From Chrysemys picta bellii (Eukaryota; Chordata; Testudines; Emydidae): a stretch of DNA of 64,000 bases. The notes below the pieces were generated by a model. The model searched no databases. It saw only the letters and a program-made list of their open reading frames with translations, and was not told where the DNA came from. Location of the stretch: contig NC_088791.1 in assembly GCF_011386835.1 (NCBI RefSeq), positions 10,230,998 through 10,294,997 of the forward strand. The letters run 5' to 3'. The translations under genes were made by a program, and so were the position numbers. Shown here piece after piece: positions 54,529 through 64,000 of the stretch (position 1 is its first letter; each line of letters opens with the position of its first letter).

Positions 54529-54910
54529 TCAAAAAAAAAAAAAAGAAACTGCTTCAACACAACAATAATTGGCAGACTGGCCAACAAGGTTGAGTGAGTG
54601 TGCAGCACATGGTATGTAGTCAACCAAAGCATTGCGCTCTTTTATCTTGGCCTGCATCCCTGAATATTTGCCACTCATATTACTTGCATTGTCATAGCTT
54701 TGGCCACAACAAAGGCTGATGTCAAATCCCATTTTCGATGAGGAAATGGAGTAGGTACAAGGCAAGTTTCTCCCCTGTGTTGGTGATGTTTATGAAAGTC
54801 ATGAAATACTCAACTGTTCTGCTGGGTAGAACATAACACAAGATGACAGTCAGCTGATCTACATATGACACATCCGGTATTGAGTCAACGGACACTGAAA
54901 AATATCCCAC
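54529..54910 (-). pseudogene. hAT transposase, part of the catalytic domain
   Basis: Two overlapping minus-strand frames (54722-54910 and 54529-54765) continue the transposase. The first has 'GYFSVSVDSIPDVSYVDQLT', with the first catalytic Asp region. The second has 'CCGQSYDNASNMSGKYSGMQ', with the second Asp in the conserved SYDNA motif, then 'IPCAAHSLNLVGQSA'. A frameshift separates them. Translation ends in an oligo-Phe run from a poly(A)-like stretch. The final Glu and the C-terminal dimerisation region are missing, so it cannot be active. Confidence 0.78.
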
Positions 54911-55110
54911 ATCTTTGATCTCATCTACAATGGCTGATAGCGTCTTCTTTGCCAGCAGTGCAATGAATTCATCACAAATAGTCTTTGAAAGATGTGATGT
55001 ATGGCCTTTTCCACGATTTGCTGTTCATTGATGTGCTGAGCTAAGAGTTGAATTTAGCAATTAGCTCTAGAACGCCAAGGTAATTGCCATTGTGTTTCGA
55101 TCCAACAGTC

Positions 55111-55938
55111 TCATCTAAGCCACGGCAGACCATGCTCAGCAAGAAAAACTATGGTTTCAACTATGCATCTGAGAACGTTCTTCCAATAAGCACAAGCTTC
55201 CAAAAACTGGTTTTCCATTTGGGTATCAATTCTGCCATTAATTTTCTTTCGGGCCTGGTAGCTGCTAACTGACAATGTATGCTGCTCACTCATTGCATGA
55301 TTGGTAATGTATGCAGTATTCTTCCAATCACCTTCGCAGAACATTCCCCACTTTTTGGTATCAGAAAACAGGCAGCAATAAAAACAGTTCACTTTCTTCT
55401 TAGAAGGTGAATAGATGGGCCATTCTCGCTTGCCAATCTGTTTGTTAGGCTTCACATATTCAAACACCGATTTGGTCAGATAACGATTCTGATTGGTGTA
55501 CTCTCGCTCTGTCAATGAAAAGACAGCATCTAGATTCTGGCATTTCTGTGGGCCCTTCTCAGTCCAATATGCCACGAGATCTTGAGAAGTCATGTCCCAC
55601 TCGCCTGGATTGCTGGAGAAGGATATTCTTGTATTACTATCAGTGGGAAAGTCTTCAGAGGAGTGGGGTGAGACTGCAGCTAGAGAAGTCACGGGAGGCT
55701 GGTCCTTTTCATCAGGCCCAGCAGGTTCACTTGGGCTGGTATTCGCCTGGACTTCCTCACCACCTGCCTTAGTAGGGGGAAAAAACGTTAGGAGAGAGAA
55801 CCTTTCAGCACTGCATCTTATCTTTCCCATCTTTCTTTGGCCTCCTTCAATTTCTACCATCCTCCTTTCTTCGACATAGTTTCTATCATCCAGTGTAGGC
55901 CTACTGTGTACAAAGTTCAATATTGCTTGGGCCCACAA
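55111..55938 (-). pseudogene. hAT transposase, N-terminal part
   Basis: A 275-codon open frame contains a region resembling the TTF-type zinc finger: 'REWPIYSPSKKKVNCFYCCL' then 'FSDTKKWGMFCEGDWKNTAY' and 'ITNHAMSEQHTLSV', with the expected Cys and His positions. It continues through 'QFLEACAYWKNVLRCIVETI' and 'FLAEHGLPWLR', the usual lead into the catalytic domain. The Met start is only the first in the frame. After 55111 the frame is lost over about 200 bases. Confidence 0.75.
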
Positions 55939-56209
55939 ACACTTACTTAGCCCACAGAGACAAAATCACAGCCACCATCAACGGAATTCGCAATCTTGAT
56001 GGATTAATTTGTACAAAGCAACATCTAGTGAGACTAAACATTTCCGATGGCCCCCGCTAGCGTCGCTCGACTGTTACTTCAATATGGAATGGAGGGCTTA
56101 CAGTAGGGCCTAAAAATAGGAAGGCCTAAAAATTAGGGCCTAATGTAGGGCCTAAAAATAGGAGGGCCTAAGTCTATAGCCTTATTAGCCTATGGGTAAT
56201 CTGGCCCTG

Positions 56210-56924
56210 CCTGTGGCCCTTTAATTAAATAGTAGTTTTGCTTGGTTTAAGAGTGCAGAATTGTCTCTTGGAATTCAGCCAGGATACTGCCCTGACCCTA
56301 CTCACAGAAAGTGCCTAGATACTCTAGTGGCGTGTGCTTTGTAAATTACACAGACACACAGATGTTCACTGTCAGGACTTTGGCTCTGCATCTCATGCCT
56401 AAGCCAGGCAAGAGTTTGGTGAATCAGTGCTGGAAAGGTGGGCATGGATAAAGTTGTTTTGAAGCTGATTGGAAGAGGCGTGTTTGCTTCTGGTTAAGAA
56501 CTTCAGCAGGGCCCATAAAACAAGAGTATTTATGATTATGGCGTTGAACTCAATCAAATAGAGTCGACGATGTCTCAGGGTGATTTGTGGCAGGAATACT
56601 TCACCCTGACATATAATTTCCTTTTACAGCAGGTTTTTGAAGGCTAAGTCTGCCGGCTTGAAATATACCAAGCGAGATCTGGCTTTATAAAAGGAGTTGA
56701 TGTTATTCTATTGAGTGGGGAGGAGACGGAAGATGAGGAAGCAGATCAGAGATTTCAATACTAAACTGTTTTGTCCAAGGAGTCATTTACAAAAGCCAAA
56801 GAGGTTTAAGAATCCCTTAGGAAGAAGGAGAGAGGTAGTTTATTCCACAGCTAGGTGTCCTGCATCTTCCTCTAAAGCATCTGGTACCGGCCAGTGTTGG
56901 AGACAGCATATGAGACTATCATTT
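56210..56924. other. Plexin intron, nothing recognised
   Basis: Begins with the right target duplication of the hAT element. No other feature identified. Confidence 0.35.
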
Positions 56925-57115
56925 GCATTACAGATGCCACAACTGTGATCGTGGCCCCTGTGCTAGACACAGTATAGGCGTAAAGATCTTACAATCTAAA
57001 TGGACAAGACAGTCAAGGAGTAGGAAGGGAAACTGAGGCAAAGTGATTTGTCCTTGGGCACACAGCTGGTTAGTAGCAGAGCCCCTACCCACTAAAGTAA
57101 TGCTGCCTCCTATAG
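56925..57115 (-). repeat. MIR-type SINE with extended tail
   Basis: 'cgtggcccctgtgctagaca', 'agatcttacaatctaaatgg' and 'ggcacacagctggttagtag' are reverse MIR tail and core motifs. Confidence 0.5.
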
Positions 57116-59149
57116 GTGAAAATCTGCTCTGATCCAGAATGGCAGTTCTCACGTTGAGTCTTAAGGCTTGATGGTAAGCCAGGAGTAACCGACGTGAGTT
57201 GATGGGATAAAGAACTAAGGTTCCTTTTGTGCTGTATTGCTCTGTAAGATGAACACTATCTTGTTCTGGTCCTTGCAAGGATTTTAGCTTTGTATGGAAA
57301 AAAGAAAAGCAAAAAGCTAACCCAGATAACAAATCTTTATCTGCTGGGTTTAAAAGATACATAATCATTTAATTACCTTGAAGGAGGTTTTCATCTTTCC
57401 ATGCTCATCCGGCTTGTGAGTGTATATGTGTTTTTCTTCCTCCCCCAAACAAGCTTTTCATTAAAAGGATTTTCATCTGTCATCTAAAAGGGAAAAGAAG
57501 AAAAAACCCGCGCACCGAAGTGTTTTATGTCGAGTTGTACATGCTAATGGCAGTAAAGCCCACATAAAAGCGCAGCTACTTCAAATATTAATTTGTCAAA
57601 AGCAAGAGAAAGCCCTGGAAGCCGCACGCTGGGGAACAGCTGCCGAGGAGCCGTGCACCCAGTCTCCAAGTGCTTGTGCCTGCCTCGCGCTCAATGAGGA
57701 GCTGCGCCGGAGGCCTTTGCAGTGAAATGCGCTGATTTCTCTTTGTTCCCCTGCTTGTTCTGACTGAGTAAACATGGGGGTGGGGGGTGGGGGACTGTGC
57801 TTGTGAAAAACGGGGGCCGAGAGTGACCCTGGGAACCAGGTGCTGGTCAAAGATGTGCAGGCAGGTGCTGGTGCTCTCCTCCTCCTCCCAGCTCTGCTGA
57901 TGCACCTCTGTCCTGTCCTGAATATCCCCAATGCTGAGGTGGCACGAGGTGAACTTCCTGTAACCTCTTGGGCACGTTATTTTGTAGTGAGTCGGGACTT
58001 CCTACCCAGGCCCGTGCAACTCAATTGCACCGGTCCTCCTCCTTCCCATAGTGCATTGCCCTATGCCTCACTGGTTTGTGTGAATGCCCTCTGGGCTCTC
58101 TATCCCCTCCTAAGGCACTACTACCGCAAAGGAACCCGGATTTTCCCAGAATGCATTGCTACAAACACAGATAGCCTGTCATGGTTGTGTTCTGGAAAAA
58201 GACTCCTGTGCAGAGACATCCGTGGTTGTCTGTTTTCTGATTAGTGTCAGGAACTGGTTGCACTCGTATTGTGGACAAGGCCTTGAAGTGATACATGACC
58301 AGTCGTTACTGTGACAACAACTCAACTTCCAACCCGTGCCTGGTTTACCAGCTACTGTCCCTGTCCCGAGACGCAGCTGCTTCAGGTGTCACTGCCGAAA
58401 AATTCCATTTCTGCTCATTAATGGGGCCGTCATTCCACGGGGAATCCAGTGACAGCTATAGAGATGCCAATATCACTGCCTCTAATTCTTCCCCTCTTGT
58501 TGATTATCCACTCATTTATCCTGGCACCTGTCTATCATTAAGAAAAAAGAGTGAGGTTTTGTTACTATAGCAACTTGCAGGCAACCTGCTGCGTTTGCAT
58601 GAGCATGAAGAGAGGATTGTCAGGGGAGTGAAGGTGAAGGGATGAGAGCAGAGTTTGGGAGCCAGCTGCCAACAGCAACTCAATTAAGACACAGTCAAGC
58701 AGACATCTTGGAGCTTGGCCTCCACTGCGCCCCCAGCTGGACAGTGCAAGTTGAGAAAGGATCAGTGCTTTCATTCTAATTGGCTGAAGTCTTTGGAAAC
58801 CCCTTAGAGTGCGGGATAGTTAAAGGCACAGTCCTACAGAGGCCCGTCCTTTCCGAGTATTTGAAAGGTGGAGGCTGGAGAAAGTCCAGAGTCACAGGTT
58901 TGAATCCAGATGTGGCTCTGGACTCCCTAGAGACTGAGGGAATTTCCAAAATGCGGGCTTGGTCCCAGCCCATCTCTACTGCAAACACCAAGAAAGGAGA
59001 GGACTTGGATCTTCAAGAGAGGGGTGTAACAGAGTAATGAGATGAGATTAAATAAGGAAAATGTAGACTGTCAAAAGACATTCCCTATCCATTAGATCTT
59101 AGATCGGTTAGTCTGCGATGTAGACAAGGGTGGAGTGGAAACGACTGAA
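57116..59149. other. Plexin intron, nothing recognised
   Basis: About 2 kb. No exon or definite repeat family. A poly-G tract is at about 57776-57792. Confidence 0.35.
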
Positions 59150-59430
59150 AAGCAGTGTGGTTTAGTGGTTAAGGTGCTGGATGCCATCTCAGGAGATGTG
59201 GTTTCTATTTCTGGCTGTGCCAATGACCAGCTCCCCTCTCTTTGCTCTGGGAAAGTGAGTTCCCCTCTCTTTGCTCTGGTTCCCTCACTCCCTTATCTGT
59301 TTAGATTGTAAGGTCTTTGGGGCCGGAACTGTCTCTTACGGTGTGTTTGTACAGCACCCAGCACAAAGGGACTCTGATTTCAGATGTGGCTTCCAGGTAC
59401 TATTGCAGTTCCAATAGTATTAATAAGCCC
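59150..59430 (+). repeat. MIR-type SINE with a 20-bp internal duplication
   Basis: 'gtggtttagtggttaaggtg' (A-box-like), 'ttctggctgtgcca', then the long tail 'attgtaaggtctttggggcc' and 'gtttgtacagcacccagc'. 'tcccctctctttgctctgg' occurs twice, at about 59230 and 59261. Confidence 0.65.
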
Positions 59431-60950
59431 TGTCATTTGGAACATTTAGAACTGGGCTAGAGAATTGGTTTTAGGGAACAGTCTTGTACTGGCTGGGGAT
59501 GGGGAAGAAGAGAGACTAGATGTGACCCAGCGCTGTGTGACTCCGTCTGGTTTTGTATTGCTTTCATGCCTGCTGTCCTGGTCATCTTCCAGCCAACGCA
59601 CAGAAAACGGCATCTGCTTCTCATCTGCGTCTTATCAGGCTTCCTTATTCCTGCAGTGTTGTATCTGCCGGAAATCGCTGCTGGCTCAGGGCTGCTCTGC
59701 AGCTGCTCTCTCTGCTGAGGTCTCTTGCCAAATTGCAGTGGGAAATTGAGATTTGTTTCAAACTGGTTTGGTCTCCCAGTGCCCACCCCACATCTTGCCA
59801 TTCCACTCCCCTTCCCAGCCACCTAACGTGGCCTCTGCAGGTCTGCTCCTTGTTGGGGAATTTGTCTGGCCTCCATGGGTAGTGGCTAACCAAGGACCTA
59901 CTGCTGGGATGTGCTTGAACAGCACTGAGAGGTGGTATGATAGAGGTGAAAGAAGCCTCTGGCACCATATACTAACCATAACCCTCACTCTTACCAGTTG
60001 GACTAGTTGCTGTAGTGGTTTGAGCTTATTTATCCTGTGGGACAAAATAATCACAGAATGCAGCGTGGCAACATTTTGCTCTTCCCACCGCTACGTTGCA
60101 TTGGTGTGAGATGATGCTGTTTTGCCTCATGCACTGATACAGTGTCACAATACTGTGATGCCCAGAGCAATCGTGGGACTTTCTGACTATCTAGCTTGCT
60201 GTCTGCAACACAGGACGTCAGGAGTGTATTATTTGGGAGCTGGTGGTTGCCACTAGTACAAGGAAGAAGGAAAAACCCCACCATTCAGAGCCTGCTTTGG
60301 GTGTTCACCTGCCTCTGAAGTATGTGGCTTTGTCTTTCCCCCATTTTAACTTCAGCTGCATTTGCTCCCTTGGGAGCTTTGAGCATCTGGGCCTGAGCCA
60401 AGGGGAAAAGCTCTCAGGAAGGGGCGATGTTAAGCCAACAGATAAAAGGTGACATTGCAATGTGTCTTCCACTCAGCCTGGGCTACTCCTTTCTCATAGT
60501 CCCGGGAGGCTGTGGCCAGACCCTCTCTTTGGCCACACATCTATTTGCTTTGGCTTGGGCTTTATCTCTTGCAGTCACCAATCTGTGGGAGAAGGAGGGT
60601 GGGAACAATCCCACTGTCACTCTCCTGACCTTCCAACTGCAGAGGCCAAAGGGTTTCAACTCCAGGTTTTTTCAAAATAAAAGCTGTAGAGCCTGATCCC
60701 ACTCAAGTCCACGGGAAATTCGTCATTGAGCTCTGTTGGGCCAGGTGAGAATCTGAGCAGGACAGGGGTAGCCTTGAGGGAGGGGGAAGTCATGCAGCTA
60801 TCACACCTTGGGGGCAAAAGGGAAGTGTCCCAAGAAGAATTCTGTCACAGGGTGGCTGGCCCTTTAAAGGGAGATGGGTCTCAGCCCCACCTGGGACACC
60901 GCCAGCTCTCCTCTCCAGGAGGGGAAAATGAAGCTCATGTGGTCAGTGGA
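59431..60950. other. Plexin intron, nothing recognised
   Basis: No exon or repeat family supported. A fossil inverted repeat may lie at 60690-60760. Confidence 0.35.
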
Positions 60951-61319
60951 TTCATAGATTCATAGATTCTAGGACTGGAAGGGACCTCGAGAAGTCATCG
61001 AGTCCAGTCCCCTGCCCGCATGGCAGGACCAAATACTGTCTAGACCATCCCTGATAGACATTTATCTAACCTACTCTTAAATATCTCCAGAGATGGAGAT
61101 TCCACAACCTCCCTAGGCAATTTATTCCAGTGTTTAACCACCCTGACAGTTAGGAACTTTTTCCTAATGTCCAACCTAGACCTCCCTTGCTGCAGTTTAA
61201 ACCCATTGCTTCTGGTTCTATCCTTAGAGGCTAAGGTGAACAAGTTTTCTCCCTCCTCCTTATGACTTCATAGGTCATGTTCTCAAGACCTTTAATCATT
61301 CTTGTTGCTCTTCTCTGGA
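60951..61319 (-). mobile_element. 5'-truncated CR1 LINE fragment
   Basis: Reverse CR1 3' end 'ttcatagattctaggactgg', then ORF2 C-terminal coding at 61040-61243 ('[20 protein letters not shown]', '[20 protein letters not shown]'). A further CR1 subfamily compared with 20.2 and 35.8 kb. Confidence 0.85.
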
Positions 61320-62054
61320 TCATGGGACTGAATCAGGGGTGGCTAAGGGAGAGGCTTTGCGTGAAGCGGAACTTGAGCAAGAGGAGCTGCTGGAAGGAAG
61401 AACAATTCTGCCAACCCACAGTGCCTAGAAGGAAGGCTGTGAACCCCTAATCTAGAGGGGTGAGTTTGTGGGCCAGGCTGGCCAGGATTTAGTAATCCCA
61501 GGAGGAGGGCTGTGGGAACCCTGGGTGAAAAGGGAGCTCATTTTGCTGGACTAGGTTAAACAAACTAGACACCCCCCCGCAGAGAGTGGGAATGTTGTTT
61601 TCAAGATTTGTGCTGTGAGAATGATTTCTGCAAACCTCAGAGGGAAATCGAGGCAGGCCGTCTGCAGGGCTGTCCCACGCCATGCAGGGACGCTCTAGAG
61701 GTGGAGATCCTGTTACAAACTCCTGTTCACATATAGTCTTATTTTTCAGGGCTGTGTATGAGGTGCCCCGAAAAAAAGGCTCAGGTGCATTAAGCCATCC
61801 TGTCCCCGTGTGGTTTGGCCCTTCATTGAGCAGTCACACTCTCCTTTTATCCAGGGCTATCACACTGGATGGGCAACGGACTGTGCGCAAGATGCTCCAG
61901 AATGCTCTCTGCCCTTCCGTGCTGCAACTTCACTGCAACCGTGAGGCAGAAAGGAGCAGAGACTGCAAAAGGGCTGAAAACACTGCAGCAGGGGCCCTTG
62001 TGCCCAACTGGCATGACAGTTCCTTTCATCTCTGCTCCACTATGGGGGACTGGA
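61320..62054. other. Plexin intron, nothing recognised
   Basis: No exon or repeat family identified. Confidence 0.35.
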
Positions 62055-62275
62055 AATGAGAAGATCTGGCTTCTGTTGCTAGCACCTCCATGGACTCACT
62101 GTGTGGCTCTGGGTTTTAACCACTCTGTGCCTCAGTTTCCCCATCTGTACAATGGGGATAATGATACTTACAATGTTACGGGACTATTCTGCGGGTTAAT
62201 GATTTAATGTATATAAAGGGTTTTCAGATCCTCTGATAAAAGTCTTTGCAGAAGTACTGAAGATGAGTATCCATG
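62055..62275 (+). repeat. MIR-type SINE
   Basis: 'actcactgtgtggctctggg', 'ctctgtgcctcagtttcccc' and 'atctgtacaatggggataat' are strongly MIR-like, with a 3' part 'tatataaagggttttcag'. Confidence 0.65.
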
Positions 62276-62324
62276 TTCACTGAAAGGAGTCCATGCTAGA
62301 AAGCGGGATGCAGATTCATCAAAA

Positions 62325-62470
62325 CTAGATGTGGAAAGATGTACATTGTTAGGTCATCCAGTTTGTGCAGAGCTGTTCTCTGCTCCACATTTTCTATGAC
62401 TTTGTCCAATCCATTTTTAAAATTCCCAAGCAAGGGAGTTTCACAATTTAATCACTGTGAGCCCATGTCC
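62325..62470 (-). repeat. Old CR1 fragment
   Basis: 'gtccaatccatttttaaaat' and 'caagggagtttcacaattta' resemble reverse CR1 ORF2 C-terminal sequence, strongly diverged. Confidence 0.45.
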
Positions 62471-62522
62471 ACACAACATGTAGTGCAAGGGGACCTTTAG
62501 GTGCTACCATAATAGGAATGTT

Positions 62523-62653
62523 AAATATCAGTCCTGGGCAAAATAGTGGAATGTCTAATTTGGGACTTGATTAATAAAGAATTAAAGGAGAGTGGTATAA
62601 TTAATGCTGGTTAACATGAGTTTATGGAAAAGAGATCTTGTCAAACTAACTTC
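62523..62653 (+). repeat. CR1 ORF2 internal fragment
   Basis: 'gacttgattaataaagaatt', 'gagagtggtataattaatgc' and 'gagtttatggaaaagagatc' match a part of CR1 ORF2 upstream of the RT catalytic site, in forward orientation. The 3' side is cut by a MIR. Confidence 0.6.
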
Positions 62654-63239
62654 AGGGACAGCATGGTCCAGTGATTAGAGTGGAGGGCTTGGACTTGGGA
62701 GACCTGGGTGTAATTTCTTGTTCTGTTGCAAACTTCATTTGTGACCTTGGGCAAATCACCTAGGGTATGTCTACACTGCACTGTCAACCCGGGTCTGTGG
62801 GACCCAGGTCTGTGGACTTGGTGTTTACAAGCCTGGACTTGAGCATCCACTCTGCATTGTAAACCTGGGCTTACAATATCTAGACTCAGGTCTCCCAGCC
62901 ATGCCAACATGTCTGTATTGAAAGACACAGACTTTCTCGCATGGATCTGTGGCTTGAGCTACATCCATACCCAAAATGTCAGGGCTTGGACCCAAGTCAT
63001 AGTGGGACTTGAGCTCTGGCCCATCCCCCTAGCAGAGGCCTGGGTTCTGAGTGCTGGCTGACCTGAGTCAGACTGATTTGTGTGTGGATGGGAGCAGGGC
63101 TTGGGCTGAGACCTGAGTCAGAGCCCAGGCCTGGTGGGCACTATAGGCATAGCCTTAAGGCTCTCTGTGCCTCTGTTCTCAACCTGTAAAATGGGGGTAA
63201 TAGCACTGCCCTGCCTAACAGCGGGGTTGTGAGGATACC
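62654..63239 (+). repeat. MIR-type SINE split by a Harbinger-like element
   Basis: The 5' part 'ggtccagtgattagagtgga' to 'gtgaccttgggcaaatcacc' continues after the insertion with 'ctctctgtgcctctgttctc' and 'gtaaaatgggggtaatagca' (63159-63215). Confidence 0.75.
62763..63154. mobile_element. Harbinger-like MITE inserted in a MIR
   Basis: The left end GGGTATGTCTACACTGC and the right end TATAGGCATAGCC are an imperfect inverted pair. The MIR continues across it with CTA (62760-62762) on the left and TTA (63155-63157) on the right, consistent with a 3-base target. No transposase. Confidence 0.7.
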
Positions 63240-63598
63240 TGTAGCGGGATGGTCACCCGCTCTGGTCTTAAAGGGCTTAAAACAGCCCAGGAGAGGGCTG
63301 TCGCTGGGAGCAAGCAGTTCCCAGGCTGATTGGGGAAGCAGGCTCAGCTGTGGCCACGCCCCAATCAGGGCTCAGCTGGCCCTTATAAGAGGGCAGTGGG
63401 CCGGGAGCAGAGGCAGTCTCTCTCTGAGGGAGAAGGGCCTGGCTGCTGGGAAGCTAAACAGAGTACCTGAGGGGAGCAGGGCTGGGGAATAGGGCAAGGG
63501 GGCTGGGGAGCTCCCACCCGGAAAAGCTCCAGGCTGTGGCCTTGTCAAAGGCCAGAAAGGTACTAGGGTGCAGCCCAGGGTAGGCAGAGGCAGTCTGT
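63240..63598 (+). mobile_element. LTR fragment of a turtle LTR retrotransposon
   Basis: Starts TGTAGCGGGATGG right at the end of the MIR core. It contains 'aagggcttaaaacagcccag', 'ctgtggccacgccccaatca' and a TATA-like CTTATAAGAGG at about 63382, followed by purine-rich sequence. It matches my memory of an abundant turtle LTR. It is interrupted at about 63598. No coding part in the window. Confidence 0.6.
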
Positions 63599-64000
63599 CA
63601 TAGGCGTGCGCAGCCCATTTCATTAGGGTGTGCACCCAGGGAGCGCTGCCCTGGCCCCGCCCGTGCCCTAGTCCAGCCCCTATCCTCTCCCTCCTACTTC
63701 CCCCCTCAGAACCCCCAACCCCCTCTGCTCCTTGTCCCCTGACTATGCCCACCTGGGACCCCTGCCCCTAACTGCCCCCCCAGGACTCCACCCTCTACCT
63801 AAGCCTCCCTGCTCCTTGTCCCCTGACTGCCCTCCTAGGACCCTGCCCCTACCTGTCCCCTGACTGCCCCGACCCTTATCCACACCCCTGCCCCCAGACA
63901 GACCCCCTGGGACTCCCATGCCCGGGACTCCCACCCATGCCCCATCCAATCCTCCCTGACTGCCCCCTCCAGAGACCCCCCACCCCTAACCACCCCCCAC
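63599..64000. repeat. C-rich repeat region running off the window
   Basis: Starts 'ataggcgtgcgcagcccatt', a motif I link to another turtle mobile element. It then becomes a C-rich tandem-like array of 'tgcccccctagg' and 'tgctccttgtcccctgactg' words. The right boundary lies outside the window. Confidence 0.45.

Larger units (their letters stand above)
54268..56209 (-). mobile_element. hAT DNA transposon, internally deleted, with intact ends
   Basis: The ends CAGGGCCGGATTAAGG and TAATCTGGCCCTG are inverted. A perfect 8-base duplication CCTGTGGC lies at 54260-54267 and 56210-56217. Near both ends are copies of 'gggcctaa' (for example 'ggaagggcctaag' and 'ggagggcctaag'). The minus strand carries the remains of a transposase related to the hAT group that also gave rise to ZMYM-like host genes. 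With 1942 bases the element is shorter than a full copy would need to be. Confidence 0.88.

Noticed and set aside
48788..64000. Search for the next plexin exon (expected to begin DCPQLL)
   Set aside because: No matching reading frame was found, so the exon is taken to lie beyond the window.

Overview
The window looks like an intron-rich stretch of a vertebrate nuclear chromosome, most likely from a turtle (probably a cryptodire). Three things support this: conserved vertebrate plexin exons; dense CR1 LINEs in several subfamilies; and the tRNA-headed tortoise PolIII/SINE with a CR1-type tail. MIR-type SINEs, DIRS-type retrotransposons and GC-rich hAT/Harbinger/mariner elements are also present. 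No bacterial-style genes, operons, CRISPR arrays or RNA genes were seen.

One host gene is supported: four consecutive plus-strand exons at 33306-33429, 41623-41776, 46440-46539 and 48673-48787. Together they encode the end of the first PSI domain, the first IPT-like segment and the second PSI domain of a class A plexin. Residue choices fit PLXNA4 better than PLXNA1 or PLXNA3 as I remember those families. All splice sites are AG/GT and all codon phases join. The sema domain lies upstream of the window and the rest of the ectodomain, the membrane segment and the GAP domain lie downstream. The visible introns are at least 33.3, 8.2, 4.7, 2.1 and at least 15.2 kb long.

The rest is intron, largely shaped by insertions. 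At 1-9 kb there are MIR SINEs, a mariner-type MITE, a foldback retroposon, two LTR-like insertions (one between 102-bp direct repeats), a hAT and a Tigger-type element. At 11.3-14.5 kb there is a 46-bp minisatellite of about 21 units, three TIR elements and a 188-bp palindrome. At 15-16.3 kb there is a DIRS RT fragment. At 17-31 kb there are nested CR1, MIR, hAT and Harbinger-like copies. At 31.1-32.3 kb there is a CR1. At 33.7-38.3 kb there is a DIRS element with inverted ends and a recombinase remnant, split by a CR1. At 48.87-49.9 kb a C-rich minisatellite begins about 80 bp after the last exon. At 54.27-56.21 kb there is a hAT element with complete ends and a broken transposase. The window ends in MIR, Harbinger, LTR and C-rich repeat sequence.

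I did not find a convincing undescribed biological system. The most unusual observations are structural: the LTR between 102-bp repeats, a retroposon whose 5' part is inverted and duplicated, a 25-bp insertion with a 10-bp target duplication, and a GC-rich palindromic module shared by two transposon families. Family names come from remembered consensus patterns, not from a search.
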